Notes: generated from the sequence alone by a model not told the origin. A stretch of DNA of 64,000 bases from Oscillospiraceae bacterium (GCA_030625685.1 DAOUQJ010000010.1:1-64000), one strand, 5' to 3'; counted from the first letter of the stretch, positions 26,472 through 36,504 are shown. Numbers and translations are program-made.

Positions 26472-27312
26472 AAGAGCAAAAAGGCATAGAAGACGCCCGA
26501 GATGGGGATTGCTGCTAATCATTTTCCTTTGCTTTTGGTTTTATCAGGAACAAAATATGTTGCAAGTAGAGCAGATTGATGTGTATGGCGCGCCGAAAGG
26601 GTTCGAAGGTTTTCGGATTGTTGTGCTTGCTGATTTGCACGGTAAATCTTTTGGAGAGCAAAATGAGAAGCTTATTCGAAAAGTGGAAAAGCAAAACCCT
26701 GATATTATAGTGCTGATCGGTGATTTTGTTCGAGGGGAAGCACAATTTTCAATAGTAGAATCACTTTCAGAAGAACTTGTTGAGATTGCCCCAACGTATT
26801 ATGTCACAGGCAATCACGAATGGGCTGGAGGCGATGTCGAAAAGCTCAAAGATCAGTTGCGAGACCTTGATGTGAGGGTCTTTTCAAATGAGTATGATAT
26901 GTTAGAACGCAATGGAGAAACTCTTGCTTTCTTAGGGATTGACGATCCCAATGGATATGCCGATCAAAAAACACTATCCAAACTTGTGGATGAAGTGAGA
27001 GAATTCCAAGGGGAAGAACAGTATATATTACTGTTATCCCATAGAAATACAATGTATCAAAGTTATATTGAAGCGAAAGTGGATTTATCGCTCGTTGGAC
27101 ACGCGCATGGAGGGCAAATTCGCCTTCCTTTGACGGATGGACTTATTGGTCCAACGCGAGATTTGTTTCCAAGCTATACAGCAGGACGGTATGAGCTCGA
27201 ATATGGCCAAATGGTTGTTTCCAGAGGATTATCGGATGAGTTTCCCGCTTTTCGCTTGTTTAACCGTCCTCATATTCCCGTGGTGGTTTTGCATGAGGGC
27301 GAAAAGGAGTAG
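26464..27312 (+). CDS. membrane-anchored metallophosphoesterase (YaeI/YkuE-like)
   Basis: A 282-residue protein with a basic N-terminus (RRAKRHRRRPRW) and one hydrophobic segment at about 15-28, then a calcineurin-like domain: DLHGKSFG, GDFVRGE, GNHEWAGG, SHRN and GHAHGGQIRLP provide the metal ligands in the usual order. The arrangement fits the YaeI/YkuE type, enzymes that act on lipid or nucleotide phosphoesters; the substrate is not determined. Its ATG lies inside the end of the helicase gene (8-base overlap), so the pair is translationally linked. In Bacillus YkuE is a secreted, wall-associated phosphodiesterase. Confidence 0.84.
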   Translation: MIRRAKRHRRRPRWGLLLIIFLCFWFYQEQNMLQVEQIDVYGAPKGFEGFRIVVLADLHGKSFGEQNEKLIRKVEKQNPDIIVLIGDFVRGEAQFSIVESLSEELVEIAPTYYVTGNHEWAGGDVEKLKDQLRDLDVRVFSNEYDMLERNGETLAFLGIDDPNGYADQKTLSKLVDEVREFQGEEQYILLLSHRNTMYQSYIEAKVDLSLVGHAHGGQIRLPLTDGLIGPTRDLFPSYTAGRYELEYGQMVVSRGLSDEFPAFRLFNRPHIPVVVLHEGEKE

Positions 27313-27320
27313 AGAAAACG

Positions 27321-29201
27321 ATGATTTATGATGCAGGAAGTTATGACGTTGCTGTCATTGGGGCAGGTCATGCAGGAATTGAAGCCTGTCTTGCAACAGC
27401 CCGCTTAGGACTGCGCACAATTTGTTTCACCATTAATTTGGATTCAGTGGGCAATATGCCATGCAATCCATCTATTGGAGGCACAGGAAAAGGGCATCTT
27501 GTAAGAGAGCTTGACGCACTGGGTGGTGAAATGGGTAAAGCAGCGGATCGGTCTTGTATTCAATACCGCATGCTCAATCGCGGGAAAGGACCTGCGGTGC
27601 ATTCGTTGCGTGCGCAAGCGGATAGACGTGAATACCAAAAAGTGATGAAGCAGGTGCTAGAAGATCAAGAAAATTTGATCGTCAAGCAAGCTGAAGTCAC
27701 TGAAATCTTGAGTGAAGATGGCAAAGTGACAGCAGTGCGTACGTACACAGGTGCTACCTTTCATGTGAATGCAGTTATCATTTGTTCTGGAACATTTCTT
27801 GCGGGAACTACCATTGTAGGTGAAGTGGCAAAAGAGAGTGGACCAGATGGTATGTTTGGTGCCAATGACCTGAGCAAGAGTTTGACAGAATTGGGCATCA
27901 CTTTGCGCCGATTCAAAACAGGTACGCCACCAAGAATCAATGCTAGAACCATCGATTATTCGCAGTTAGAAGAGCAACCTGGGGATGAACAGGTGGTGCC
28001 ATTTTCCTTTGAAACAAAAAAACAACCTGAAAACAAAGTGGTTTGTCACATTACTTACACAAATGGATTGACACATGAGGTTATTCATCAAAATATGCAT
28101 CGTTCTCCTTTGTTTTCGGGAGTGATTGAGGGTGTGGGTCCACGTTATTGTCCATCTATTGAAGACAAGGTGGTGCGTTTTTCAGATAAACCGCGTCATC
28201 AGTTGTTTGTAGAACCAATGGGTTTGGATACGCAAGAAGTGTATCTGCAAGGATTCTCGTCTTCTTTGCCAGAAGAAGTGCAAATTCGCATGCTTCACAC
28301 CATAAAAGGCTTTGAACATGCAGAGATGACACGTTGCGCCTATGCGATTGAGTATGACTGTGTTGATCCAACCGAACTTTTGCCTACTTTAGAACATAAG
28401 AAAGTGGAAGGATTATATGGAGCAGGGCAGTTCAATGGCTCTTCAGGATATGAAGAAGCGGCCGTACAAGGCTTTGTTGCTGCTGTGAACGCTGCGCATA
28501 AACTCCAAAATAAACCACCGCTTATTATTGACCGTAGTCAGGGATATATTGGTGTACTGATTGACGATCTCGTAACAAAAGGTACCAATGAACCATATCG
28601 CATGATGACATCAAGAACAGAATATCGGTTGCTACACAGACAAGACAATGCAGATGAACGCTTTGTGAAAATTGGCTATGAACTGGGTCTTGTGTCAAAA
28701 GAACGTTTTGAGGCGGTGAGTGAAAAGTATAGTTTGGTTGCAAAAGAAATCAAACGCTTGGGCAAAGTAGGTTTGGCACCAAACGATACACTCAATGCGT
28801 TTTTAGAATCGTGCGGAGAACCCAAAGCAAAAAATGGGGTTACACTGGCTGATTTGTTGCGTCGTCCAAAAGTGACATATGTAGATTTAGCACAGTTTGA
28901 TGAGAAGCGTCCAGACTATCCTTTTGAAGTTGGCGAACAAGTTGAAATTTCCATTAAATACGAAGGATATATCGCAAGACAAGCCAGACAAGTTGCCGAG
29001 ATGAAGCGACTAGAAGATAGAGAACTTCCGGCAAACATAGATTATTTGTCACTAGAAGGTTTGCGATTAGAGGCAAGACAGAAGCTTGCTGATATTCGAC
29101 CATTCAATTTAGGGCAAGCGTCTCGGATATCTGGTGTTTCGCCTGCAGATGTGACAAGTCTTATGATATATATGGAAAGACAAAAAGCAGAAAGGGCCTA
29201 A
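27321..29201 (+). CDS. mnmG: tRNA uridine-5-carboxymethylaminomethyl modification enzyme MnmG
   Basis: The 626-residue FAD protein works with MnmE to add the (carboxymethyl)aminomethyl group to U34 of tRNAs reading two-fold codon boxes. The FAD fold begins with VAVIGAGHAGIEACLA at about residue 9; the GidA family blocks CNPSIGGTGKGHLVRELDALGGEMG, CSGTFL and the end RISGVSPADVTSLMIY are present. Length is standard. It begins nine bases after the phosphoesterase gene, after AAGGAG. In many genomes mnmG sits near the origin with mnmE, yidC and rsmG; here it is instead paired with mnmA, which thiolates the same U34, so the two modifications are encoded together. Confidence 0.95.
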   Translation: MIYDAGSYDVAVIGAGHAGIEACLATARLGLRTICFTINLDSVGNMPCNPSIGGTGKGHLVRELDALGGEMGKAADRSCIQYRMLNRGKGPAVHSLRAQADRREYQKVMKQVLEDQENLIVKQAEVTEILSEDGKVTAVRTYTGATFHVNAVIICSGTFLAGTTIVGEVAKESGPDGMFGANDLSKSLTELGITLRRFKTGTPPRINARTIDYSQLEEQPGDEQVVPFSFETKKQPENKVVCHITYTNGLTHEVIHQNMHRSPLFSGVIEGVGPRYCPSIEDKVVRFSDKPRHQLFVEPMGLDTQEVYLQGFSSSLPEEVQIRMLHTIKGFEHAEMTRCAYAIEYDCVDPTELLPTLEHKKVEGLYGAGQFNGSSGYEEAAVQGFVAAVNAAHKLQNKPPLIIDRSQGYIGVLIDDLVTKGTNEPYRMMTSRTEYRLLHRQDNADERFVKIGYELGLVSKERFEAVSEKYSLVAKEIKRLGKVGLAPNDTLNAFLESCGEPKAKNGVTLADLLRRPKVTYVDLAQFDEKRPDYPFEVGEQVEISIKYEGYIARQARQVAEMKRLEDRELPANIDYLSLEGLRLEARQKLADIRPFNLGQASRISGVSPADVTSLMIYMERQKAERA

Positions 29202-29202
29202 T

Positions 29203-30099
29203 ATGGAACGTAAACAAGTAAAAGGGAATACGTGGTGCTTGGTTGACAAACAGCTGATTCCATATTATAAACTCAATGATAGACAATGTATTTTATTGGA
29301 TGCAGGAAAGTCAAGTAATCGCGAATCTATAGAGAGAATTATGGAAGAGGAAGGCCTTGAGATTGTAGGAATTGTGCTGACACACATGCATTATGATCAC
29401 AATGAGAATACTAGATATTTCAAAGAAAAATATCACGTTCCTGTCGCCATGCCTAGGGGAGAAGCTGAAATCTGTCGCAATGAACGCAGCTTAAAGAATC
29501 ATTTGTTTTGTTTTACACCAGGTCTAATTCATGACGTGGAACGTTTACAAAACTTAGTTTGTCCTGTGGATATCAATATTGAAACTGAAGATACAAAAGT
29601 GATAGTGGCTGGGGTTAGCTTTGATGTAATTCATGCACCAGGTCATTCGCCAGATCATATTTTGTTGATTACTCCAGACAATGTGTGTTATGTAGGGGAT
29701 GCCATTTTAGCTGAACATGATTTAGAGCGCGCTGAAATTCCATTTGTGTTTGATATGGCACTCGATTTGGATAGCAAAGAGAAAATGAAACAGCTGTCTT
29801 GTGACAAATACATCATGGCGCACTATGGTATTGCGGATGATATTATCGATTTGATTGAAGAAAACAAAGCATTGATTGAACGCCAAATTGCGCTATTTAA
29901 AAGCTTTATTTCAAGACCGATGAATATGTGTGAATGTTATGAAGTGATTTTGACACATTTGAATCAAGCTGAGGTGCATCCAGTGTGGAATATGCATATG
30001 GAACGATATTTGCGACCATATTTGGAATATTTAATTGATACCAAACAAGTAGAATTGGTGCAGGGAAAAGGTTCGCCGACACTTGCACCCTTGGGGTGA
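29203..30099 (+). CDS. metallo-beta-lactamase-fold hydrolase
   Basis: The 298-residue protein has the MBL zinc motif HMHYDH (THMHYDHNEN, about residues 65-70), HAPGHSPDH and GDAILAEHD, and late YIMAHYG, matching glyoxalase-II-like or general MBL hydrolases. It follows mnmG by one base and ends four bases before mnmA, so it is co-expressed with them. No cyclase, nuclease or quorum-related signature sets its substrate. Its place between two tRNA-modification genes is the only functional hint. Confidence 0.82.
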   Translation: MERKQVKGNTWCLVDKQLIPYYKLNDRQCILLDAGKSSNRESIERIMEEEGLEIVGIVLTHMHYDHNENTRYFKEKYHVPVAMPRGEAEICRNERSLKNHLFCFTPGLIHDVERLQNLVCPVDINIETEDTKVIVAGVSFDVIHAPGHSPDHILLITPDNVCYVGDAILAEHDLERAEIPFVFDMALDLDSKEKMKQLSCDKYIMAHYGIADDIIDLIEENKALIERQIALFKSFISRPMNMCECYEVILTHLNQAEVHPVWNMHMERYLRPYLEYLIDTKQVELVQGKGSPTLAPLG

Positions 30100-30103
30100 T
30101 ATT

Positions 30104-31135
30104 ATGAGCAAAACTGTCTTGTTGGGATTGTCAGGCGGAGTAGATTCTTCTGTCTGTGCTAGATTGTTGATAGAACAAGGCTATACTGTGCACGCCCATT
30201 GGTTGGATATTGGTTTGGGTGACAGTAGTGATGCCCAAAAAGTCGCAAAAGATTTAGGAATTGCATTTTCAACGGGGGCTATTCGAGAGGAACTTGAAGC
30301 GCTCGTATGCAAACCGTTTATGCAAGATTATTTGTCCGGAAGAACACCAATGCCCTGTGCAAGATGCAATTTAGATGTTAAATTTCCTGCACTGTTTCAC
30401 GCCGCAGATTCCATTGGTGCAGATTTTGTAGCCACAGGTCATTATGCAAATATTTTGTATGATGAAAAAGGTGCGGCATTTCTCGCCAGAGGAAAGCATC
30501 AAAATGACCAAGCCTATATGCTTGCAAGGCTGAAAAGAGAGTGGCTACCTCGGCTGATTTTTCCTTTGGGGGAATATGAGAAATCTGATATTAGACAATT
30601 GGCGCATCAATATGGAATTCATGTAGCCGACAAACCGGATAGTATGGAGATATGTTTTGTGCCTGATGGAGACTATGCAGCCTGGCTGGAACGACGCCAT
30701 CAAACGCCACCGAAAGGACAATTCATTGACGAACAAGGCAATGTGTTAGGAGAGCATAAAGGCATCCATCATTATACCTTAGGACAAAGACGTGGCTTAG
30801 GGATTTCGGCAAAACATCGTTTGTTTGTGTCTGCCATTCATCCTGAAACCAATGAAGTAGTGCTTTCCAATGGAGAAGATCTATTTGAGAAAGAAGTGTA
30901 TTGTAAGGATGTCAGTTTGCTTGCAGATATGAAAGATGGGCAACAAGTGGAATTGCGCTTGCGTCATTCTAAAAATGCGTATCCTGCAATCATTCATTTG
31001 AAAGACAATGGCTTAGCGAGTGTCACGGTGTTAACAGAGGCTAGAGCGCCAACGCCAGGTCAACTGGCTGTGTTTTATGATGGTGATATTGTGCTTGGAA
31101 GTGCTTGGATTACGAGCAAACCTGATGAAACATAA
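30104..31135 (+). CDS. mnmA: tRNA-specific 2-thiouridylase MnmA
   Basis: The 343-residue enzyme activates U34 of Glu, Gln and Lys tRNAs with ATP and adds sulfur. The PP-loop SGGVDSS is at about 8-14, one catalytic cysteine in PMPCARCN (about residue 85) and the second in MEICFVPDGDY (about 182), and the end has TPGQLAVFYDGD. I start at 30104 (GGGGTGAT seven bases before), where MSKTVLLGLSGGVDSS matches the family, and not in the end of the previous gene. It ends the mnmG-MBL-mnmA operon, with a terminator after it. Confidence 0.95.
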   Translation: MSKTVLLGLSGGVDSSVCARLLIEQGYTVHAHWLDIGLGDSSDAQKVAKDLGIAFSTGAIREELEALVCKPFMQDYLSGRTPMPCARCNLDVKFPALFHAADSIGADFVATGHYANILYDEKGAAFLARGKHQNDQAYMLARLKREWLPRLIFPLGEYEKSDIRQLAHQYGIHVADKPDSMEICFVPDGDYAAWLERRHQTPPKGQFIDEQGNVLGEHKGIHHYTLGQRRGLGISAKHRLFVSAIHPETNEVVLSNGEDLFEKEVYCKDVSLLADMKDGQQVELRLRHSKNAYPAIIHLKDNGLASVTVLTEARAPTPGQLAVFYDGDIVLGSAWITSKPDET

Positions 31136-31162
31136 GAGTTTGCATAAAGATGTTGTTAATTG

Positions 31163-31194
31163 AAAAGAGCTACCATTTTTATGGTAGCTCTTTT
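31163..31194 (+). terminator. terminator after mnmA
   Basis: A 14-bp stem AAAAGAGCTACCAT / ATGGTAGCTCTTTT around TTTT, ending in TTTTT. The A-run on the left lets it also act on the minus strand for mfd. Confidence 0.9.
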
Positions 31195-31341
31195 TGTATG
31201 AGATATTGAAGTGTAGTTGGTTTGAATAAAAGGCTTCTTTTGATCAAATTAGGCTCTGTCATAGTTTTGTTTTGCTGATTGAATAAACATGGGTTAAAAA
31301 TTGAATTGCGTGTGAGGAAAAAGTAGATGAGAACCAATACA

Positions 31342-34300
31342 TTAAGTGGTTGTGTTCTCATCATCAGGTTGCATCATGCTTGCAAAATCATCCAAGACAA
31401 GGTTCACTAGACGTATGATATTGTCGCCTTTTTTGAGACGCAAAATGAGCTGAATGGTATTTCCAGGGGAAACAAGCAGGCGATTTTTGTATTTTTCCAA
31501 ACTGCATAGAGAAGACAGAGATTCTAAATTTGGGTTTTCGATGGTGAAGCGAATCATCATGTCTTTTTGCACGATTTCAGATATGTACAATTTACTTGCA
31601 ATGCTTCGTAATAGAGCGATGGATATGAGATTGGATACCTTAGGTGGTAAGTCGCCATATCGGTCAATCATTTCATCAATGAGGTCATCGGAATCCTCTT
31701 CTGATCGTATGCGTGAAATGCGACGATAAATATCCATGCGCTGATCGTCTGAAGGGATATAGGAGTCAGGCAGTGAAGCTGGCACCGAAAGATCCGCCAA
31801 ACAGCTTGGGAGTGCTTCGGGTGTTTTGCCTTGTTCTTCTAATACAGCTTCTTCTAATAAGCGAAGATACATATCATATCCGACGCTCATCAAAAACCCA
31901 GACTGTTCAGCACCAAGTAAGTTTCCTGCTCCGCGAATCTCAAGATCTCTCATAGCGATTTTAAATCCAGAGCCAAATGTTGCAAATTCACGAATGGCAG
32001 TGAGGCGACGCATGGCTATATCAGAGAGGGCTTTGTTTTGACGATAGGTTATATATGCATAGGAACGACGAGCAGACCGCCCAACTCGACCACGCAATTG
32101 ATGCAGTTGAGATAGTCCCATGTGGTCTGCATTTTCGATGATAAGTGTATTGACATTGGGGATATCAACACCAGTTTCTATAATGGTGGTGCAGACAAGA
32201 ATGTCAATTTCGTTTTCACGCATGCGTTGCATAATGTCGCTGATTTCATCTTGTGCCATTTTGCCATGAGCTACTGCAACTGTGGCATCTGGCAGAAGCG
32301 CTTTGAGGCGATTGGCACATTGTGCAATGGATTCGATGCGATTGTGAATATAGTACACTTGCCCGCCGCGTGCCAGTTCTTGCTCTAAGGCGTCTTTGAT
32401 GACGCTTCCTTCGTATTCTAGTACATAGGTTTGGACAGGACGGCGGTTGTGAGGGGGTTCTTCTAATGTAGACATATCACGTAGGCCAGAGAGTGCCATA
32501 TTGAGGGTGCGGGGGATGGGCGTTGCAGACAAAGTGAGCACATCAACTTGTGGAAAGAGCTCTTTAAGGCGCTCTTTGTGAGTAACACCAAAGCGTTGTT
32601 CTTCATCGACAATCAGAAGCCCTAGGTCTTTGAAATCCAATTGTTTTTGCAATAATTTGTGTGTGCCGATGAGTAGATCAATGGAACCATCTTTACTGCG
32701 GGCAAAGATGTCTTTGGTTTGTTTGGCTGATTTGCTTCGACTGAGCAGTTCAATTTGTACAGGAAAGCGACGGAAGCGTTGCTTAGCGGTGAGGTAATGT
32801 TGCCCAGCCAGTACCGTAGTTGGGGCTAAAATGGCAGCTTGCTTTCCATCTAAGATGCATTTCATAACGGCGCGGAAAGCTACTTCTGTTTTACCATAAC
32901 CCACATCGCCACAAAGAAGTCGATCCATGGGGATTTCACGTTCCATGTCACGCTTGATGGCTGCAGCGCTACTCAGTTGGTCTTCCGTTTCCGAATATTC
33001 AAAGCGTTCTTCGAACTCTTTTTGCCAAGGGGTATCAGGGGAAAAGGCATAGCCTTTGAGGTTTTGACGTTTTGCGTAAAGAGCGATAAGACCTTTGGCA
33101 AGGTCTTTGGTTGCAGCTTTGGCTTTTTTCTTTGCGGTTTCCCAGCTGGTGCCACCAAGTTTTGATAGACGTTTGCTTTCTGTGTTTTCGCCGCTACCAA
33201 TATATTTTGAAATTAAATCTAGCTGCGTGGCAGGAAGATAGAGAATATCTGATCCTGCAAATTGCAGTTTGATGTATTCTTTTTCGATGCCATCTACATC
33301 CATTTTGACGAGTCCAGAAAAACGGGCTATACCGTGATGATCGTGCACAATTAAATCACCAATGGAAAGGTCGGTGAAAGAATCTAAGCGATTTTTCTTG
33401 TCTTTTTTAACTGTTTTTTTTGGTTCTACTGCTCCAACGCCTTCCGTTAAAATGGCGATTTTTGCTGATGGAAGTTCTAAACTGGCGGATATACTACCCG
33501 TGGTAATGGTGCGCATTTTTCCAAAGGGAGAATCAGTCAAAGCAAGATCTAGCTGACAGGAAAGGCCTGATTCACGCAAAAGGTTTTCAAGCCGTTCAGC
33601 GCGCAACTTAGAGTCTGCCAGCAATACGATACTCATCCCTCGTGTTTCATATTCACGCAAATCGTCTTGTGTGAGCGGCAAACTGAAATCATATGCAGGC
33701 AATTGGGTCGTAGATAAATAGGAAAATGCCTTTGGAGCAATAGGGTAAGATGCTTTATCAAATGCATCCAAATAGACGGTTGCATATTCCTTGATATGAG
33801 AAAAAAGACGTGTTTTATCATACACAAAGTCGGTTGCCGTCGTTTTGTGTTGGGTTTCAAGATTGCTCAATTGATTTTTCAAATGGTCAAAGGATTCTTG
33901 TACGAGGTTGGAGCAATTGATGCTTTCGCATAATAAGATGATGCTGGTATGAGGGATGTAATCAAGGGCGGTGGTAAATTTGTCATATACAGCAGGAAAA
34001 GAAAGGTCATACAGAGGCGTTTCTTCTGTTTGTAAGAGCTCTCGACAAGGCAGAATGGTAGCATAGTCAACGGAAGATTCTCTTCGCTGACTTTGCACAT
34101 CAAAAAGCCCCATAGAGTCAATATCATCACCCCAAAACTCAACACGGATTGGGCTTTCGTAATTGGGTGAAAAGACGTCTAAAATGCCACCTCGGATGGC
34201 AAACTGACCAGCGCCTTCTACTTGTTCGCAACGTGTATAGCCTATGTTTGTGAGCTTGCTTGAAAGGACAGAAAGGTCATACGACTCAGTCATGTTGAGG

Positions 34301-34716
34301 GTAAACGAACTGTCTGCAAAAACCGCAGAAGGCATGGTGCGCTGACAAAGTGCATCAACCGTAGACACAAGAAAAGGAGAGTGTTCGTTTTGAAGGGCAT
34401 GAAAAATGCGTAGACGTTCATGTTCCCATTGTTGAGAAGCGTCAATACGGTGAAATGTGAACTGCCTAGATACCAGAGTTGGAACGTATTCGCCACTGAG
34501 AGAGGAAAGGTCTCGCGCTAAGGTTCTTGCTTCCTCTTCTTTGGCGCAAACTAGCACGATGGGACAGTTCATGTCTTTGTGCAGTGCGTTGGCAAAGAAG
34601 CTGCGAATGACAGGGGTGATTCCAGACATTGCGACAGGGGCTTTTCCGGCATCTAGACTTTCTTTGAGCGCTTCGTATTCTGGTAAAAGGTTTAATACGT
34701 TTGACAGTTGTTTCAT
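31342..34716 (-). CDS. mfd: transcription-repair coupling factor Mfd
   Basis: The 1124-residue ATPase displaces RNA polymerase stalled at DNA lesions and recruits UvrA. Its order of domains is standard: UvrB-homology N-terminus (residues about 20-330, VEGAGQFAIRGGILDVFSP and RVEFWGDDIDSM), RNA-polymerase-interacting CarD-like segment (GDLIVHDHHGIARFSG, about 455-520), helicase domains with Walker A GDVGYGKTEVA, Walker B DEEQRFG, SATPIPRTL and RGRVGR, then the C-terminal TRCF domain. It begins 16 bases after the pth stop, an operon arrangement also seen in Bacillus. Confidence 0.95.
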   Translation of the reverse strand: MKQLSNVLNLLPEYEALKESLDAGKAPVAMSGITPVIRSFFANALHKDMNCPIVLVCAKEEEARTLARDLSSLSGEYVPTLVSRQFTFHRIDASQQWEHERLRIFHALQNEHSPFLVSTVDALCQRTMPSAVFADSSFTLNMTESYDLSVLSSKLTNIGYTRCEQVEGAGQFAIRGGILDVFSPNYESPIRVEFWGDDIDSMGLFDVQSQRRESSVDYATILPCRELLQTEETPLYDLSFPAVYDKFTTALDYIPHTSIILLCESINCSNLVQESFDHLKNQLSNLETQHKTTATDFVYDKTRLFSHIKEYATVYLDAFDKASYPIAPKAFSYLSTTQLPAYDFSLPLTQDDLREYETRGMSIVLLADSKLRAERLENLLRESGLSCQLDLALTDSPFGKMRTITTGSISASLELPSAKIAILTEGVGAVEPKKTVKKDKKNRLDSFTDLSIGDLIVHDHHGIARFSGLVKMDVDGIEKEYIKLQFAGSDILYLPATQLDLISKYIGSGENTESKRLSKLGGTSWETAKKKAKAATKDLAKGLIALYAKRQNLKGYAFSPDTPWQKEFEERFEYSETEDQLSSAAAIKRDMEREIPMDRLLCGDVGYGKTEVAFRAVMKCILDGKQAAILAPTTVLAGQHYLTAKQRFRRFPVQIELLSRSKSAKQTKDIFARSKDGSIDLLIGTHKLLQKQLDFKDLGLLIVDEEQRFGVTHKERLKELFPQVDVLTLSATPIPRTLNMALSGLRDMSTLEEPPHNRRPVQTYVLEYEGSVIKDALEQELARGGQVYYIHNRIESIAQCANRLKALLPDATVAVAHGKMAQDEISDIMQRMRENEIDILVCTTIIETGVDIPNVNTLIIENADHMGLSQLHQLRGRVGRSARRSYAYITYRQNKALSDIAMRRLTAIREFATFGSGFKIAMRDLEIRGAGNLLGAEQSGFLMSVGYDMYLRLLEEAVLEEQGKTPEALPSCLADLSVPASLPDSYIPSDDQRMDIYRRISRIRSEEDSDDLIDEMIDRYGDLPPKVSNLISIALLRSIASKLYISEIVQKDMMIRFTIENPNLESLSSLCSLEKYKNRLLVSPGNTIQLILRLKKGDNIIRLVNLVLDDFASMMQPDDENTTT

Positions 34717-34732
34717 AATGATCTACCTTGTA

Positions 34733-35326
34733 TCAATTGTATTTTGCCATAGCGGCATCAATATGCTCGGCGAGCATGAGCTCAACAGCGTCGCAAGTAT
34801 TGGTGATTGCGTCATTGAGTTGTTTGCTTTCTTGTGGAGAAAAACGAGATAACACCCATTTTGCCATATCATAGTCTGGATGTGGTTTGTCACCAACTCC
34901 AATTTTAATTCGAGGGAATGCTTCTGTTGCCAAATGTTTAATGATGCTTTTTAGTCCATTATGGCCACCAGCGCTACCCTTGCGACGAATGCGAATAGAG
35001 CCAACAGGAAGGCTGGTATCATCAGTAATCACGAGAACTTGGTCGGGATTCAATTTATAGTACTGCATGGCTTCAATGATAGATTCCCCAGATAAATTCA
35101 TGTATGTGGTGGGCTTCATCAGAAAAATACGAGTATCTTTGATGGTGGTTTGTGCAGTTTTAGCACGGTATTTGAGTCTGCTGACGGCAACATTTTGGCG
35201 GCGCGCCAATTCATCGATTGCCATAAAACCGACGTTGTGACGCGTGTTATCATATTCTTTTCCGATATTGCCCAAACCAACGATGAGCATATCAGTGCCA
35301 CCAGTATTTTTTTTGAAGAAAAACAT
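34733..35326 (-). CDS. pth: peptidyl-tRNA hydrolase
   Basis: The 197-residue enzyme frees tRNA from prematurely released peptidyl-tRNA. The family blocks VGLGNIGKEYDNTRHNVGF (catalytic histidine in TRH), MKPTTYMNLSGES and RIRRKGSAGGHNGLKSI are in order. Two starts are possible. I keep the long form (35326) because GGAAG lies six bases upstream and many clostridial Pth proteins carry a short MFF-lysine-rich tail; the shorter form would start at MLIVGLGNIG, where no RBS is seen. Together with mfd it forms a minus-strand operon; prs precedes it with a terminator in between. Confidence 0.93.
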   Translation of the reverse strand: MFFFKKNTGGTDMLIVGLGNIGKEYDNTRHNVGFMAIDELARRQNVAVSRLKYRAKTAQTTIKDTRIFLMKPTTYMNLSGESIIEAMQYYKLNPDQVLVITDDTSLPVGSIRIRRKGSAGGHNGLKSIIKHLATEAFPRIKIGVGDKPHPDYDMAKWVLSRFSPQESKQLNDAITNTCDAVELMLAEHIDAAMAKYN

Positions 35327-35341
35327 AAAACACTTCCAATC

Positions 35342-35373
35342 AAAAAGCGACGAAGCTTAAAACTCCGTCGCTT
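35342..35373 (-). terminator. terminator between prs and pth
   Basis: Minus-strand RNA forms AAAGCGACGGAG with CTTCGTCGCTTT (one G-T pair, loop TTTTAAG), followed by TTG. It lies before pth and after the prs stop at 35409. Confidence 0.75.
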
Positions 35374-35408
35374 TGTTTATTTGTACTTTATATAATGTGA
35401 TTAGGACA

Positions 35409-36368
35409 TTATAAGAATAGACGAGAAACAGAGACCTCTTCGTAAATGTATTCAATCGCGTCTGCAAACATTTGCGCTGAGGAAAGATAATTAATTCTAT
35501 CAGAAATGGTGTCTGGACGAGGTGGAATGGTGTCGAGGAACAATAATTCTTTGATGACACTGTTATTGATGCGTTCAATGGCAGGGCCAGACAATACGCC
35601 GTGAGATGCACAGGCATATACTTCGGTTACACCGCCAACTTCGACAAGAGCTTTGGCGGCATTACAAAGAGAACCACCAGTATCCACCATGTCATCAAGA
35701 AGGATGGCACGTTTTCCACGTACATCACCAATGATGTTCATAACTTCACATGCATTTGCTTTAGGACGACGTTTATCAACAATAGCAAGATTCATGCCAA
35801 GTTTTTCAGCAAAAGCACGAGCACGTGCAACAGAACCAACGTCAGGAGATACAATTACAGTATCGTCGCAGTCAGTTCCGAATTTTTCGTTGAAATGTTG
35901 AAGGAAGAGAGGGCTTCCGAGAAGATTGTCCACTGGAATATCAAAGAAACCTTGGATTTGAGATGCATGCAAATCCATGGTGAGCACACGGTCAGCGCCA
36001 GCACGGGTTAGAAGGTTTGCAACTAGTTTTGCAGAAATAGGGTCACGAGGTTTTGCTTTGCGGTCTTGTCTTGCGTAGCCGAAGTATGGCATAACGGCCG
36101 TAATTCTACCAGCAGAAGCGCGTTTGAAGGCGTCAATCATGACGAGCAATTCCATTAAATTGTCATTGACTGGTGTACAAGTGGATTGAATGACGAAAAC
36201 ATCAGAACCACGTACAGATTCATAAATTGAAACAAAGCTTTCGCCGTCTGAAAAACGACCAACATCTAGATTTCCCAAAGGAAGATTTAGAATTTTGCAA
36301 ATAGATTCTGCCAAAGGTCTGTTTGCGTTGCCTGAAAAAATCTTCATATTTTTTCCGTGAGCGATCAT
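35409..36368 (-). CDS. prs: ribose-phosphate pyrophosphokinase (PRPP synthetase)
   Basis: The 319-residue enzyme transfers pyrophosphate from ATP to ribose-5-phosphate and feeds purine, pyrimidine, NAD, His and Trp synthesis. The pattern is that of class I PRPP synthetases: FSDGES near residue 40, KRASAGRITAVMPYFGYARQ, DLHASQIQGFFD at about 140 and the PRPP-binding loop AILLDDMVDTGGSL near 225. It starts at 36368, nine bases after AAAGGG. A perfect TATAAT for this gene lies on the minus strand (36439-36434). In Bacillus prs is also near pth and mfd, so the order is ancestral. Confidence 0.95.
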   Translation of the reverse strand: MIAHGKNMKIFSGNANRPLAESICKILNLPLGNLDVGRFSDGESFVSIYESVRGSDVFVIQSTCTPVNDNLMELLVMIDAFKRASAGRITAVMPYFGYARQDRKAKPRDPISAKLVANLLTRAGADRVLTMDLHASQIQGFFDIPVDNLLGSPLFLQHFNEKFGTDCDDTVIVSPDVGSVARARAFAEKLGMNLAIVDKRRPKANACEVMNIIGDVRGKRAILLDDMVDTGGSLCNAAKALVEVGGVTEVYACASHGVLSGPAIERINNSVIKELLFLDTIPPRPDTISDRINYLSSAQMFADAIEYIYEEVSVSRLFL

Positions 36369-36433
36369 AAGTGCATCCCTTTCTCATTTCAAGTTTTTTA
36401 CTATTCATACCGATATAAAATTTCAGTATTTTT

Positions 36434-36439
36434 ATTATA
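36434..36439 (-). promoter_or_regulatory. -10 element for prs
   Basis: TATAAT on the minus strand at 36439-36434, about 65 bases before the prs start; the -35 (TGCAAA, 17 bases upstream) is poor. Confidence 0.45.
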
Positions 36440-36504
36440 GCAAAGTTTCAACTGATTTGCATCAGTAAAATAACCGTTTTTGCAAAAATATCGTCATATT
36501 TTTC

